DNA of 64,000 bases from Salinimicrobium catena (GCF_900102915.1 NZ_FNGG01000004.1:124001-188000); one strand, 5' to 3'; shown: positions 17,941-28,185, counted from the stretch's first letter. Numbers and translations are program-made. Notes: generated from the sequence alone by a model not told the origin.

Positions 17941-19626
17941 ATGTTTGAAATTTCAGAATTAAAGGCTAAAAAGTTGCCTGAACTTCAGGAAATAGCCAAA
18001 ACCCTACGCGTACCAAAATACCGCACTCAAAAGAAACTGGATTTGGTATATCAAATTCTTGATTATCAGGCTGCGAACCCAAAAAAGGTACAGGAAGCCC
18101 TGACCGATGATGAGCAATCTCAGCCGGCACAGGAAGAACAAAGCACTGCCAAAAAACAGCGCAAACCGCGTATCAAAAAAAATACAGAAGCCGAAACCAA
18201 AGAGGATACTTCAGATAAATCTGATAAAAAAGAAAGGTCAGCATCCAAAGACCAGGGAAAACAGCATTCTCCAAGACAAAAAGAGACTTCAGGAAAAGGA
18301 AAAGACCAGTCAAGAAGAGAGGATTCCAAAAAACCGGCTCAAACCAAAGACAACAGAGGTCAGCAAAAGGACACTCGAAAAGACAACCGTCAAAAAGACC
18401 AGCGTCAGCAAAAAGACAGCGGAAACAGAGACAGCGGGAACAGAGATAGTGGCAACCGCGACAACGGAAACCGTGACAACCGCAACCGTTATAAAGAACC
18501 CGATTACGAATTTGACGCGATCATTGAAAGCGAAGGGGTTCTTGACATCATGCAGGATGGATATGGCTTTTTAAGATCTTCAGATTACATGTATTTGTCA
18601 TCTCCTGATGATATCTATGTATCACAATCTCAAATAAGATTATTCGGATTGAAGACCGGGGACACTGTTCTTGGGCAGGTTCGCCCGCCCAAAGAAGGTG
18701 AAAAATATTTCCCGCTTATCAAGATCAACAAGATCAACGGACTGGATCCCCAGGTGGTAAGAGACAGGGTTTCTTTTGAACACCTTACTCCTCTTTTCCC
18801 ACAGGAAAAATTCAATGTAGCCGAGCGCCAGAGCACGGTTTCTACCCGCATCATTGACCTTTTCTCACCTATAGGAAAAGGACAGAGGGGTATGATCGTT
18901 GCCCAGCCTAAAACCGGTAAAACCATGCTTCTTAAGGATATCGCCAATGCTATCGCCGCGAACCATCCTGAAGTATACCAGATCATCCTCCTAATAGATG
19001 AGAGACCTGAAGAGGTTACCGATATGCAGCGTAACGTAAAAGGAGAAGTGGTAGCTTCTACTTTTGACAAAGAAGCTCACGAACACGTAAGAGTTGCAAA
19101 TATCGTACTGGAAAAAGCGAAGAGAATGGTAGAATGCGGACACGATGTGGTGATCCTTCTGGATTCCATCACCCGTCTTGCGAGAGCATACAACACCGTA
19201 CAACCTGCCAGTGGAAAAGTTCTGAGTGGTGGTGTTGATGCCAATGCCCTTCACAAGCCAAAAAGATTCTTTGGTGCAGCCAGGAACATTGAGAACGGAG
19301 GCTCTCTTTCTATCATCGCTACCGCGCTTACAGAAACAGGTTCAAAAATGGATGAAGTGATCTTTGAGGAATTCAAGGGTACCGGTAACATGGAACTTCA
19401 ACTGGATAGAAAGATCGCCAACAGACGCATCTTCCCTGCCATTGATCTTACGTCTTCCAGCACAAGACGTGATGATATTCTACTGGAAGAAAACGTACTT
19501 CAAAGAATGTGGGTGATGCGCAAGTATCTTGCAGACATGAATCCTGTAGAAGCCATGGAATTCATCAACGACCGCATCAAGCAAACCAGAAATAACGAAG
19601 AATTCTTACTTTCCATGAACGGATAA
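17941..19626 (+). CDS. rho: Transcription termination factor Rho with disordered insert
   Basis: RNA-dependent hexameric ATPase that ends transcription. At 561 residues it is about 140 longer than E. coli Rho. Residues 1-45 are the Rho_N helical domain. Residues 55-190 are a charged, low-complexity linker rich in Lys, Gln, Asp and Arg, ending in [10 protein letters not shown] pentapeptides at 161-183. The cold-shock RNA-binding domain follows (about 195-265, with DGYGFLR). The ATPase domain has its P-loop QPKTGKTM at 322-329, plus [12 protein letters not shown] and the Q-loop region. Such inserts are typical of Bacteroidota Rho and have been linked to phase separation in Bacteroides. Confidence 0.97.
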   Translation: MFEISELKAKKLPELQEIAKTLRVPKYRTQKKLDLVYQILDYQAANPKKVQEALTDDEQSQPAQEEQSTAKKQRKPRIKKNTEAETKEDTSDKSDKKERSASKDQGKQHSPRQKETSGKGKDQSRREDSKKPAQTKDNRGQQKDTRKDNRQKDQRQQKDSGNRDSGNRDSGNRDNGNRDNRNRYKEPDYEFDAIIESEGVLDIMQDGYGFLRSSDYMYLSSPDDIYVSQSQIRLFGLKTGDTVLGQVRPPKEGEKYFPLIKINKINGLDPQVVRDRVSFEHLTPLFPQEKFNVAERQSTVSTRIIDLFSPIGKGQRGMIVAQPKTGKTMLLKDIANAIAANHPEVYQIILLIDERPEEVTDMQRNVKGEVVASTFDKEAHEHVRVANIVLEKAKRMVECGHDVVILLDSITRLARAYNTVQPASGKVLSGGVDANALHKPKRFFGAARNIENGGSLSIIATALTETGSKMDEVIFEEFKGTGNMELQLDRKIANRRIFPAIDLTSSSTRRDDILLEENVLQRMWVMRKYLADMNPVEAMEFINDRIKQTRNNEEFLLSMNG

Positions 19627-19644
19627 GAAGAATTTAAGAAACAT

Positions 19645-19682
19645 AAAAATCCGGTTTCCTCCCTGAAACCGGATTTTTTTTT
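19645..19682 (+). terminator. Intrinsic terminator of rho
   Basis: AAAATCCGGTTTC/GAAACCGGATTTT stem with a 6-nt loop followed by a run of T residues. The T-run overlaps the stop region of the convergent lipoprotein gene. Confidence 0.88.
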
Positions 19683-20545
19683 CATTTTCCTGCACGAAGC
19701 ATTTGCTCATCAATTGGAAGCGCAACACCATCCTGAAGATAAACAAACCAAATATATCCACTTCCATAATCATCCACCCAAAGATCAGAAGTAGATACCT
19801 CCGGCGCATATAATCTCTTCTCTATAGGAAAAGAGTAAAGCAACTGATTTTTTTGTAGAAGCTGAAAATCGATTAAAAGCTTACCCTCATCCTCTCCATA
19901 GACATAACTAAAGGTATACCAACCTGCTTCAGAAACTTCAAAGTCATTAATATAAAGCGAGCCCGCATCCTTTACAACATCAAACGCAAAATAGATAAAA
20001 GCCATTTCTCCTTGCAATTTCAAGGAGTTAGAATAAGTGAAAGCAACCCCATTATCAAACATAGCCGGATCTAAATAAATATCGAGGTTTTGAATAAATC
20101 CGCTTGACGGCCAGGTAGCACTCCACAAGTCAGGGTCCTGAGTAGCAGGGGCTCCATACTGGAACGTAGGAAGACCTTCCTCATCAGCTTCCTCACTCCA
20201 AAAGGTATTACACTCACCCCACATCACAGTGGCATAGCCATTTCCCTTAGATGGCATCACTTCACCTGTTTTCTTTGTCCAAAGCTCAATAGTTCCACAC
20301 CATCCCAGCACCCCCTCAACATACTGGTCTGCCCAGGCATCTGTATTGTTATTGAAGCTTTGGTGAAAAGATTGAAAATCATCATCACTACCCTCCTTCT
20401 CATTGTTTTGTGCTTTTGCATCAAGAATATTATCCTCCAGTACAGAAAGGCTTTCTTTCTCACAAGAGCTAAAGAGAATTAGAAGAAATAAGCTGCAGAG
20501 TGCAGCTACAAAATTAAAATTCGAATTAGATAAAAAAGTTCTCAT
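19682..20545 (-). CDS. Lipoprotein of unknown function
   Basis: I do not recognise a family. The 287-residue product has a lipoprotein signal ending LLILFSSC (Cys28). An acidic, flexible stretch follows (about 30-60), then a beta-rich region high in Trp, Tyr and Asp, with the segments GYATVMWGECNTFW, WPSSGFIQNLDIYLDP and SEAGWYTFSYVYGED. This resembles a carbohydrate-binding or jelly-roll-like surface module, but that is only an impression. The gene stands alone between rho and the rpsT unit, with AT-rich flanks and no clear promoter. Confidence 0.75.
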   Translation of the reverse strand: MRTFLSNSNFNFVAALCSLFLLILFSSCEKESLSVLEDNILDAKAQNNEKEGSDDDFQSFHQSFNNNTDAWADQYVEGVLGWCGTIELWTKKTGEVMPSKGNGYATVMWGECNTFWSEEADEEGLPTFQYGAPATQDPDLWSATWPSSGFIQNLDIYLDPAMFDNGVAFTYSNSLKLQGEMAFIYFAFDVVKDAGSLYINDFEVSEAGWYTFSYVYGEDEGKLLIDFQLLQKNQLLYSFPIEKRLYAPEVSTSDLWVDDYGSGYIWFVYLQDGVALPIDEQMLRAGK

Positions 20546-20761
20546 AATTAAAAGGTTTATGGTTATTAAAAATCACCATAACCAAACAGGTAAAGCTAAT
20601 TGCTTCGGGACAAGCTGCGGGAGGAAAAAATGTAGGGTAAAAAGATTGAAAAAGAGGATCTTTTTCAGAAGGTATAGTGAAGTTACAAAAAACTTAAGAA
20701 AAATAAAATAAATAACTAGTTTTCAACCTATTATAATATCTACTAAAAAACATTATCAAAT

Positions 20762-20794
20762 AAAAAAATGCCTTTCGCAGAACGAAAGGCATTC
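20762..20794 (-). terminator. Intrinsic terminator of rpsT
   Basis: AATGCCTTTCG/CGAAAGGCATT stem with a 5-nt loop, located 25 bp downstream of the rpsT stop. The minus-strand transcript ends in a T-run. Confidence 0.85.
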
Positions 20795-20818
20795 TTGTAT
20801 AAATTGAACACTATTATA

Positions 20819-21067
20819 TTAAAGCGCAGCTACGTGCTTTGCTAAACTTGATTTAAGGTTAGCGGCTTTGTTATCATGAATAATGTTGCGTTTCGCTAGT
20901 TTGTCAATCATCGAAACTACTGTAGGATACAAAGTCTCAGCCTCCTGCTTATCTGCCTCACGTAACTTCTTGATCGCGTTCCTTGTAGTTTTATGCTGGT
21001 AGCGATTTCTAAGACGCTTGGTCTCATTGCTACGTATTCTCTTCAACGCTGACTTATGATTTGCCAT
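20819..21067 (-). CDS. rpsT: 30S ribosomal protein S20
   Basis: Small, highly basic 16S rRNA-binding protein of 82 residues, starting [15 protein letters not shown] as in all S20 proteins, with the helical [20 protein letters not shown] near the end. It lies 29 bp downstream of two tandem tRNA-Glu genes on the same strand and may be co-transcribed with them from the strong promoter at 21.3 kb. Confidence 0.97.
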   Translation of the reverse strand: MANHKSALKRIRSNETKRLRNRYQHKTTRNAIKKLREADKQEAETLYPTVVSMIDKLAKRNIIHDNKAANLKSSLAKHVAAL

Positions 21068-21096
21068 TACACTAATATTAAATTAATTCTTTTTCG

Positions 21097-21168
21097 TAGT
21101 CCGTAGGGGAATCGAACCCCTGTTACCAGGATGAAAACCTGGCGTCCTAACCCCTAGACGAACGGACC
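21097..21168 (-). tRNA. tRNA-Glu (anticodon TTC), copy 2
   Basis: A 72-nt cloverleaf. Acceptor stem GGTCCGT/ACGGACT, anticodon stem CCAGG/CCTGG with loop TTTTCAT (anticodon TTC), T-arm GGGGTTCGATTCCCC. The mature sequence is identical to the copy 46 bp upstream. Confidence 0.96.
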
Positions 21169-21214
21169 ATTTTTATTATTTCAAAGATGGTTTACACGAC
21201 TTGCAAACCTTTTG

Positions 21215-21286
21215 TAGTCCGTAGGGGAATCGAACCCCTGTTACCAGGATGAAAACCTGGCGTCCTAACCCCTAGACGAACGGACC
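21215..21286 (-). tRNA. tRNA-Glu (anticodon TTC), copy 1
   Basis: Identical 72-nt tRNA-Glu(TTC), first of the tandem pair on the minus strand, 22 nt downstream of a full-consensus promoter. Confidence 0.96.
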
Positions 21287-21308
21287 ATTTGTTTCTTAAA
21301 TGCGGATG

Positions 21309-21339
21309 CAAAAATACAACTATTTTTCAATGCCGCAAA
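21309..21339 (-). promoter_or_regulatory. Full-consensus Bacteroidota promoter of the tRNA-Glu/rpsT unit
   Basis: On the minus strand, TTTG (21339-21336) is separated by exactly 19 nt from TATTTTTG (21316-21309). This matches the TTTG-N19-TAnnTTTG consensus of the primary Bacteroidota sigma factor at every fixed base. Expected transcription start is near 21303. Confidence 0.82.
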
Positions 21340-21363
21340 TCTTGAACAAATTTTTTTAAAATT

Positions 21364-22842
21364 TTAATAAGCCTTTGCAAACAGTACCCTCTGCGAAGAT
21401 GGTTTTCCCGTAAGTACACATTTTCCCTCCTCTTTTTCTACATCAAAGGGAATCAATCTAATAGTCGCTTTTGTAAGCTCCTTGATCCTCTCTTCGGTCT
21501 CTGCGGTACCATCCCAATGGGCAGAAATGAAGCCTCCTTTTTCTTTCAGGACTTTTTTGAATTCCTCGAAATCCTCTACCGGGGTAGTATGTTCTTTGCG
21601 GAAGTCCTTGGCTTTTTCAAAAAGGCTCTCCTGGATCTCGGTCATTAAGTCCTTCACCTTCTCCACTACTTCTCCCTGCGGCAAAAATTCCTTTTTCAGG
21701 GTATCTCTCCTGGCTAGCTCTACCGTTCCCTTCTCAAGATCTTTTGGACCGATAGCGATCCTCACCGGCACTCCCTGTAACTCGTACTGGGCAAATTTCC
21801 AACCGGGCTTCTGCGTATCCCTGTCATCATATTTAACCGAAATTCCCTGCGCTCTGAGATCGGCAGCCATTTTATTCGCAACTTCAGAGATCTGGTCAAG
21901 CTGCTCTGCCCCTTTGTATATAGGCACGATCACCACCTGTATTGGCGCGAGGTTTGGAGGCAACACCAGTCCGTTATCATCACTATGGGTCATGATCAGG
22001 GCACCCATAAGTCGAGTGGAAACCCCCCATGATGTAGCCCAAACATGCTCCAATCCTCCATCTTTAGAAGCAAATTTCACATCAAAAGCCTTGGCAAAGT
22101 TCTGCCCAAGAAAATGGGAAGTTCCCGCCTGGAGAGCTTTCCCATCTTGCATTAGCGCTTCAATACAATAAGTATCTTCGGCCCCTGCAAAACGTTCAGA
22201 TTCGGTTTTGCGACCTTTAACCACCGGCATGGCCATAAAATTTTCGGCAAATTCAGCATAGATATTATTCATCTGCTCGGTTTCTGCCAGGGCCTCCTCT
22301 CTTGTAGCGTGAGCAGTATGACCTTCCTGCCATAAAAATTCCGCAGTACGCAGGAACAAGCGAGTCCTCATCTCCCAGCGCACTACATTGGCCCACTGGT
22401 TTACAAGAATAGGCAGGTCGCGATAAGACTGGATCCAGCCTTTATAGGTGTTCCAGATAATAGCTTCAGAAGTTGGTCTTACCACCAGTTCTTCCTCTAG
22501 TTTAGCATCCGGATCTACGATGAGCTTGCTCTTATCCTCAGGATCGGTCTTTAGCCTGTAATGCGTCACTACTGCGCATTCCTTGGCAAATCCTTCGGCA
22601 TTCTTTTCTTCGGCTTCAAAAAGGCTTTTGGGAACAAACAACGGAAAATATGCATTTTCATGCCCCGTTTCCTTAAACATCTTATCCAATTGAGCTTGCA
22701 TTTTCTCCCAGATCGCATAGCCATAAGGCTTGATCACCATACAGCCGCGTACGGCAGAATTTTCAGCCAGTCCTGCTTTGACAACCAGTTCGTTATACCA
22801 TTTGGAATAATCCTCTTTGCGCGTTGTTATGTTCTTTGCCAT
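21364..22842 (-). CDS. proS: Prolyl-tRNA synthetase (short, archaeal/eukaryote-like type)
   Basis: Charges tRNA-Pro in the cytoplasm. The 492 residues lack the bacterial editing insertion, as in the short ProS form common in Bacteroidota. Class II motifs are visible: motif 1 around [16 protein letters not shown], motif 2 with [26 protein letters not shown], and motif 3 with [22 protein letters not shown]. The anticodon-binding domain follows ([12 protein letters not shown]). The C-terminus ends in Tyr, typical for this form. It is divergent from the Tyr-rich lipoprotein gene. Confidence 0.95.
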   Translation of the reverse strand: MAKNITTRKEDYSKWYNELVVKAGLAENSAVRGCMVIKPYGYAIWEKMQAQLDKMFKETGHENAYFPLFVPKSLFEAEEKNAEGFAKECAVVTHYRLKTDPEDKSKLIVDPDAKLEEELVVRPTSEAIIWNTYKGWIQSYRDLPILVNQWANVVRWEMRTRLFLRTAEFLWQEGHTAHATREEALAETEQMNNIYAEFAENFMAMPVVKGRKTESERFAGAEDTYCIEALMQDGKALQAGTSHFLGQNFAKAFDVKFASKDGGLEHVWATSWGVSTRLMGALIMTHSDDNGLVLPPNLAPIQVVIVPIYKGAEQLDQISEVANKMAADLRAQGISVKYDDRDTQKPGWKFAQYELQGVPVRIAIGPKDLEKGTVELARRDTLKKEFLPQGEVVEKVKDLMTEIQESLFEKAKDFRKEHTTPVEDFEEFKKVLKEKGGFISAHWDGTAETEERIKELTKATIRLIPFDVEKEEGKCVLTGKPSSQRVLFAKAY

Positions 22843-22941
22843 CTCCTTTGTTTTGGCACAAATCTTGCACCTTATTAATTACTTTACTGTTAGCGCAAAA
22901 CTAACTATTTTTATACTTTGTTCAATAATAAAAAAGAAGCC

Positions 22942-23985
22942 ATGAAACGATATTACAAGCTTTTTAGTGTAAAAGCTCTTTTTTTCGGATTCAGTGCTCT
23001 TTTATTAGCTTCCTGTAGCTCATACCAGTATGCCGGGTACGACAATGACGGGATATATACCTCTGATCAAACCGAGGCCTATACTGCTAATGAATACGAG
23101 GAGTCTTACGAAAACGCTTTATACTACCAACAACTATTTGCTGAAAAAGCAGACCAGTTTGCCGCTGTACCCGAAGAAGGTGCAATTTTTACCGATATTG
23201 AAAGTTACAGTTCCGGGTATGGTGACGACTACATGCAGGAAGAACTGGACTACCAGGTAGGACAGGCAGCCTGGGGAACTGACCCTGACGAGATCGCGAT
23301 CAATATTTATAATGATCCTTTCTATCGGCCATACTACTATCCCTATTATGCCGGATTCTATGATCCTTTCTGGGGGCCTTACCCTTATTACAGATATAGT
23401 CACTACGGATATCCTTATGGATATTACAGCGGCTGGAGCATAGGCATAGGATTTGGATGGAGCAGCTGGAGATACGGGTATTCCCCTTACTACTCACCTT
23501 ACTGGGGAGGATACTACCCCTATTATAGACCTCATTATTACCCCTACCATCATTATAATTACAGGGATGTGGCTTATACCTCTACCAGGAGAAATTCCTA
23601 CGGGGACTACAGGGATTATAATCGCACCAATATTGATGCCCGATCTTCCAGAATTCAGAGATATTCCAATCCTCGAGATGTAAGAGCTGTTCGAAGCAAC
23701 TCAGACAGGAGAACCTATCAAACCAGGTCCACCAGAGTGAGATCCAACGACACACCCTACAGGACCAACAGGTCGAGGTCTACAGATTACAGAACAAGAA
23801 GATCTTCAGACAACTCTGTTAGAGCGGTGAGAAGTAACAGGACACGAAGCAACAATACCACCCGAGTGAGGTCTACCAGATCTTCAGGAAACAATAACGC
23901 GGTGCGTTCATCCTCAAGCACAAGATCTTCTAGCACCAGGTCTTCTTCAGGATCAAGCAGATCAAATCGGGGACGCGGAAACTAA
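22942..23985 (+). CDS. Tyr- and Arg/Ser-rich low-complexity lipoprotein
   Basis: I used the ATG at 22942; a longer frame starts with TTG at 22918 but spoils the signal. The 347-residue product has a lipoprotein signal ending LLLASC. An acidic, Tyr-containing region follows to about residue 125. A central tract of some 85 residues is dominated by Tyr, Pro, Gly and Trp (for example RPYYYPYYAGFYDPFWG). The last about 120 residues are rich in Arg and Ser (RSSSTRSSS-like). No catalytic motif is seen. It is probably an envelope structural or sticky protein; similar flavobacterial proteins have been labelled vitellogenin-like from composition alone. A FadL-like porin gene follows after 22 bp. Confidence 0.78.
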   Translation: MKRYYKLFSVKALFFGFSALLLASCSSYQYAGYDNDGIYTSDQTEAYTANEYEESYENALYYQQLFAEKADQFAAVPEEGAIFTDIESYSSGYGDDYMQEELDYQVGQAAWGTDPDEIAINIYNDPFYRPYYYPYYAGFYDPFWGPYPYYRYSHYGYPYGYYSGWSIGIGFGWSSWRYGYSPYYSPYWGGYYPYYRPHYYPYHHYNYRDVAYTSTRRNSYGDYRDYNRTNIDARSSRIQRYSNPRDVRAVRSNSDRRTYQTRSTRVRSNDTPYRTNRSRSTDYRTRRSSDNSVRAVRSNRTRSNNTTRVRSTRSSGNNNAVRSSSSTRSSSTRSSSGSSRSNRGRGN

Positions 23986-24007
23986 TATTTTCTAAACCAC
24001 ATTTTGC

Positions 24008-25516
24008 ATGAAAAAGATACTTTTTGCCTTCATAGCCATTGCATCAATGACTATGGAGGCTCAAACAATATCAGATGCTGTTCGCTATTCAGGTGATGAC
24101 CTGTACGGCACAGCACGATACCGGGCAATGAGCGGCGCTTTCGGCGCCCTGGGAGGAGATCTTTCCTCAATCAATGTTAACCCTGCGGGTTCTGCCGTTT
24201 TTTTAAACAGTATTGTGAGCCTTAGCCTGGATATTGAAAATGCCGACAACGAGGTCACTTATATGGACGGCGCTACCGGCAACTCCAATTCAGACTTTGA
24301 CCTGGGACAGGGCGGAATTGCCATGGTGTTCAATAATACTGATGAAAGCAGTGACTGGAAAAAGTTCACTATCGCTTTCAATTATTCCAAAACAGCGAAT
24401 TTCGAGGACGATTTTTTGGCAGCCGGTACAAATTCAAGTTCAATAGATCAATATTTCCTGGGATACGCTCAAGGAATACCCCTTGACCTGCTTGTGCCTT
24501 TAGAAGACGAATCCCCTTCAGACCTTTACTCCTATTTAGGGGAAAGGGAAGGATTTGGCGCGCAACAGGCATTTTTGGGTTATCAGTCCTTTATCCTCCG
24601 CGCAGTTGATGAAGAAGATTTCGACAACACCGAATATTACTCCACTGTGGCCCCGGGAACTTTCGATCAGGAATATTCTTATGCAGCCACGGGCTTAAAT
24701 GGAAAATTCTCGTTCAATTTCGCGACCCAGTATCAGGAATTCCTTTACATGGGAATCAACCTTAACACGCACTTCATCAATTATGATCGTGTAGTTGGTT
24801 TTTACGAGAACAACAACAATGCAGGAAGCGAGATCAACAGCATATACTTCGAAGACCGATTAAGTACTCTGGGAAGCGGGTTCAGTCTGCAAATTGGGGC
24901 TTTAACTAAATTAGGTGAAAATGTCAGAGCAGGTTTTAGTTATGAATCTCCTACCTGGTACGAGATCTCAGAAGAAACCACACAATACCTGGAAACCAAC
25001 AGCAATGAATTCGGCCGTGCTGTAGTAGATCCTAATGTTATTAATGTTTATCCCGATTATAAACTGCAAACTCCTGCAAATTATACAGGAAGTCTTGCGT
25101 ATCTTTTTGGAGGCAGGGCTTTGTTAAGCTTCGACTACTCTTATAAAGACTACAGCAGTATGAAGTTCAAACCAAAATCTGATCCTGATTTTGCACTTCA
25201 GAATGAACTATTGGAAACCGAATTAAAAGGCGCTTCCACTTATAGGCTGGGTGGCGAGTACCGCCTGGAAGGCTGGAGCCTTAGAGGTGGATACCGTTTT
25301 GAAGAAAGTCCTTTTGAGGATGAAACCACTATTGATGACCTACAGGGATATTCCCTGGGGCTGGGATATAACTTCGGAAACATCAAACTTGATGTAGCTT
25401 ATGAGACCTTTGAGCAGGACCGGAATCCGCGATTGTTCGAGACAGGCCTTACAGACCGGGCGCACATCAACAGGAAGAATAATAATGTAGTTCTTACCCT
25501 GAGCTTCGGAATCTAA
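24008..25516 (+). CDS. OmpP1/FadL/TodX-family outer membrane protein
   Basis: Beta-barrel outer-membrane protein of 502 residues with a signal peptide of about 18 residues ending EAQ. The N-terminal hatch region has the family pattern ARYRAMSGAFGALGGDLSSINVNPAGSAVF. Later strands include RAGFSYESPTWYEIS and YRLGGEYRL, and the protein ends in a hydrophobic strand with a near-terminal aromatic (LTLSFGI), as barrel proteins do. FadL relatives admit hydrophobic compounds; the ligand here is unknown. It lies 22 bp behind the Tyr-rich lipoprotein, so the two may be co-expressed. Confidence 0.87.
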   Translation: MKKILFAFIAIASMTMEAQTISDAVRYSGDDLYGTARYRAMSGAFGALGGDLSSINVNPAGSAVFLNSIVSLSLDIENADNEVTYMDGATGNSNSDFDLGQGGIAMVFNNTDESSDWKKFTIAFNYSKTANFEDDFLAAGTNSSSIDQYFLGYAQGIPLDLLVPLEDESPSDLYSYLGEREGFGAQQAFLGYQSFILRAVDEEDFDNTEYYSTVAPGTFDQEYSYAATGLNGKFSFNFATQYQEFLYMGINLNTHFINYDRVVGFYENNNNAGSEINSIYFEDRLSTLGSGFSLQIGALTKLGENVRAGFSYESPTWYEISEETTQYLETNSNEFGRAVVDPNVINVYPDYKLQTPANYTGSLAYLFGGRALLSFDYSYKDYSSMKFKPKSDPDFALQNELLETELKGASTYRLGGEYRLEGWSLRGGYRFEESPFEDETTIDDLQGYSLGLGYNFGNIKLDVAYETFEQDRNPRLFETGLTDRAHINRKNNNVVLTLSFGI

Positions 25517-25535
25517 GCCCAAAAAAGACATTTTT

Positions 25536-25567
25536 AAAGAGCGGCTTTTCAGCTGCTCTTTTTTTAT
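25536..25567 (+). terminator. Intrinsic terminator after the FadL-like gene
   Basis: AAAGAGCGGCT/AGCTGCTCTTT hairpin (one G-T pair, 4-nt loop) followed by a T-run. Confidence 0.82.
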
Positions 25568-25633
25568 CTTATAAAGAAAATGAAACTGCAAAACCTCTGC
25601 TCTGGTTGGTTATCAAAAAAGCCTCAGAATATG

Positions 25634-25641
25634 TATCTTTG
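25634..25641 (+). promoter_or_regulatory. -7 element upstream of folE
   Basis: TATCTTTG, an exact TAnnTTTG match, 44 nt upstream of the folE ATG and downstream of the preceding terminator. A TTG lies 25 nt further upstream, wider than the usual spacing. Confidence 0.5.
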
Positions 25642-25685
25642 CAAGCCTAAACAAAAAGTCCTTTGACTGTTGATTAAAAACGAGT

Positions 25686-26363
25686 ATGAAAAAAAATAAT
25701 ATTGACGAGGCCATAGATGAAATGGGCGATGCTTTTGTGAGTCCTAACACAGACACTCCCATGCGCAAGGACGCCTTTGACAAAACTGATGCAGAAAAGG
25801 TAGAGATCATCCAGGAGAACGTGAAGAACATCATGGATGCACTGGGACTTGACCTGAATGATGACAGCCTTAAAGGCACTCCAAAAAGAGTGGCTAAAAT
25901 GTTCGTGCACGAGATCTTTGGAGGTTTGAACCCAAAATACAAACCCAAAGCCTCAACTTTTCAGAATAAATACAAGTACGGGGAAATGCTGGTTGAAAAA
26001 GACATTACCCTCTACTCCACCTGTGAACACCACTTGCTACCCATAGTGGGTAAAGCCCACGTAGGGTACATCTCTAACGGTACAGTTGTGGGATTATCTA
26101 AAATGAACCGTATCGTTGATTTTTATGCCAAGAGACCACAGGTACAGGAAAGACTTACCATGCAGATCGTAAAAGAACTTCAGGAAGTACTGGGAACCGA
26201 AGATGTAGCCTGCGTTATTGACGCCAAGCACCTTTGTGTGAACAGCCGCGGAATTCGCGATGTGGCCAGCAGCACCGTAACCAGTGAATACGGTGGCCGC
26301 TTCAAGGATCCTGAAGCCAGAAGGGATTTTCTGGATTATATCAACCTGGAAACCGACTTTTAA
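25686..26363 (+). CDS. folE: GTP cyclohydrolase I
   Basis: Converts GTP to 7,8-dihydroneopterin triphosphate, feeding folate and deazapurine (queuosine) synthesis. The 225 residues carry an acidic N-terminal extension (about 1-45). The catalytic core has TPKRVAKM, the zinc-binding [44 protein letters not shown] and HLCVNSRGI with its second zinc-ligating Cys. cysS starts 19 bp downstream and is probably co-transcribed. Confidence 0.96.
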   Translation: MKKNNIDEAIDEMGDAFVSPNTDTPMRKDAFDKTDAEKVEIIQENVKNIMDALGLDLNDDSLKGTPKRVAKMFVHEIFGGLNPKYKPKASTFQNKYKYGEMLVEKDITLYSTCEHHLLPIVGKAHVGYISNGTVVGLSKMNRIVDFYAKRPQVQERLTMQIVKELQEVLGTEDVACVIDAKHLCVNSRGIRDVASSTVTSEYGGRFKDPEARRDFLDYINLETDF

Positions 26364-26382
26364 AAAACCTCAATCAGCATAT

Positions 26383-27870
26383 ATGGCACTTTATAACGAG
26401 CAGGAACTAAAGATCTACAATTCCATTTCAGGAGAAAAAGAAGTCTTTAAACCCATTAATGAAGGGAATATTGGAATGTATGTATGCGGACCTACAGTGT
26501 ACAGCAATGTACACCTTGGAAACTGCCGCACCTTCATTTCCTTTGACCTGGTCTTTCGTTACCTGAAACATCTTGGCTATAAAGTGCGATACGTGAGAAA
26601 CATTACCGATGCCGGTCACCTGGAAAACGATGCAGATTCAGGGGAAGACAGGATCGCGAAAAAAGCCCGCCTGGAGCAGATCGAACCTATGGAGGTGGTA
26701 CAGAAGTACACCGTGGATTTCCACAATATCCTTCAGAAGTTCAATAACCTGCCGCCAAGTATTGAGCCTACCGCTACCGGACACATAGTGGAACAGATCG
26801 AGATCATTAAAGAGATCATTGAGAAAGGTTACGCCTACGTGGAAAACGGATCAGTATACTTTGATGTTCTTAAGTTCAATGAATCTCATGACTACGGAAA
26901 ATTGAGCGGAAGAAAGCTGGAGGATATGATCCCGAATACCCGCGAACTTACCGCCCAGAGTGACAAGAAGAATCCGCAGGATTTTGCCCTATGGAAAAAA
27001 GCCGAACCCCAGCACATTATGCGCTGGCCTTCCCCGTGGAGCGACGGTTTCCCGGGCTGGCACCTGGAGTGTACAGTGATGAGCTCGAAATATTTGGGAG
27101 AGGAATTTGATATTCACGGAGGTGGAATGGATCTGAAATTCCCGCATCACGAATGCGAGATCGCACAGGGAGAGGCGGCTACGGGAAAAAATCCGGTGCA
27201 TTACTGGATGCATGCCAACATGCTCACCCTTAACGGTAAGAAAATGGCGAAAAGCACAGGTAATAATATCCTTCCAAACGAGATCTTTACAGGGGATAAT
27301 CCAAACCTCGAGAAAGGATTTGCTCCTACAGTAGCAAGATTCTTTATGCTGCAGGCGCATTACCGAAGCATTCTTGACTTTTCCAATGAAGCTTTGCTGG
27401 CCAGCGAGAAAGGTTTCAACAGGCTCATGGATGCGTACCACCTGCTGGATGAACTTAAAACTTCTGAAAAGTCCTCTTTTGAAGTGGCAGCCTGGAAGCA
27501 GAAGTGCTATGATGCCATGAACGATGATTTCAACAGCCCAATCCTTATCGCACAGCTTTTTGAAGCCGTGAAACAGATAAACGTGATCAATGAAGGCAAG
27601 GCCGGGATCACTGCCAGCGATCTTGAGGAGCTGAAAAAAACCTTCCACGACTTCATTTTTGAGGTCTTAGGGCTGGTAGATACCGCCGAGGCGGCAGACA
27701 ACGATACAGGAACCAAATTGGCCGGCACCGTAGAACTTTTGATAAAACTTAGAGCCGAGGCTCGTGCCAATAAAGATTTTGCCACCAGTGATAAGATCCG
27801 TGACCAACTCTTAGAACTGGGCATTCAGCTGAAAGACGGCAAGGAAGGCACCAGCTTTTCCCTAAATTAA
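26383..27870 (+). CDS. cysS: Cysteinyl-tRNA synthetase
   Basis: Class I aminoacyl-tRNA synthetase of 495 residues from the ATG at 26383; a longer frame would start inside folE. Zinc ligand Cys is in MYVCGPTVY. The HIGH-like motif reads HLGN. Other zinc ligands sit in WHLECTVMS and [10 protein letters not shown]. The KMSKS loop is KMAKSTGN. The C-terminal helical domain ends [13 protein letters not shown]. The gene lies between folE and yidD on the same strand, with very short gaps. Confidence 0.96.
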   Translation: MALYNEQELKIYNSISGEKEVFKPINEGNIGMYVCGPTVYSNVHLGNCRTFISFDLVFRYLKHLGYKVRYVRNITDAGHLENDADSGEDRIAKKARLEQIEPMEVVQKYTVDFHNILQKFNNLPPSIEPTATGHIVEQIEIIKEIIEKGYAYVENGSVYFDVLKFNESHDYGKLSGRKLEDMIPNTRELTAQSDKKNPQDFALWKKAEPQHIMRWPSPWSDGFPGWHLECTVMSSKYLGEEFDIHGGGMDLKFPHHECEIAQGEAATGKNPVHYWMHANMLTLNGKKMAKSTGNNILPNEIFTGDNPNLEKGFAPTVARFFMLQAHYRSILDFSNEALLASEKGFNRLMDAYHLLDELKTSEKSSFEVAAWKQKCYDAMNDDFNSPILIAQLFEAVKQINVINEGKAGITASDLEELKKTFHDFIFEVLGLVDTAEAADNDTGTKLAGTVELLIKLRAEARANKDFATSDKIRDQLLELGIQLKDGKEGTSFSLN

Positions 27871-27883
27871 AACCAGTGAAAAC

Positions 27884-28132
27884 ATGTCGGCAAAAAAATG
27901 GCTTTCATATCCATTGATCGGGATGGTGAAATTCTACCAGAATTTCATCTCCCCTCTTACGCCGGCCACCTGTCGCTACACTCCCACCTGCTCACAATAT
28001 ACCCTGGAAGCATTAAAGAGACATGGAGCCTTTAAAGGCGGCTGGCTCGGCCTAAAACGAATTGCCAGCTGCAACCCCTGGGGAGGCTCAGGTTATGACC
28101 CAGTTCCGGAGAAACTTCAAAAGAAAAAGTAA
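27884..28132 (+). CDS. yidD: Membrane protein insertion efficiency factor YidD
   Basis: Small membrane-associated protein of 82 residues that assists YidC-dependent insertion. The family signature is intact: [28 protein letters not shown] and [18 protein letters not shown], with three conserved Cys. It starts 13 bp after cysS and is followed by lgt, so envelope biogenesis genes are clustered here. Confidence 0.94.
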   Translation: MSAKKWLSYPLIGMVKFYQNFISPLTPATCRYTPTCSQYTLEALKRHGAFKGGWLGLKRIASCNPWGGSGYDPVPEKLQKKK

Positions 28133-28185
28133 GCAGGAAAATCCTGCAAATATGTATATTTACCAACCAACCTTAAATCAACTGC

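Noticed and set aside
20559-20587. TGGTTAT...ATAACCA inverted repeat upstream of the lipoprotein gene
   Set aside because: Only 7 bp in very AT-rich sequence with an 11-nt spacer; expected by chance.
21097-21286. Direct repeat of about 75 nt that could suggest a CRISPR or attachment site
   Set aside because: It is simply two identical tRNA-Glu genes; no spacer array, integrase or phage gene is present.
21482-22171. A 229-codon plus-strand open frame
   Set aside because: It lies wholly antisense within proS, whose motifs are complete, and its translation is Ser/Cys/Phe-rich low-quality sequence.
26989-27648. A 219-codon minus-strand open frame
   Set aside because: It is antisense to cysS and has no recognisable domain; an ordinary shadow of a well-biased gene.
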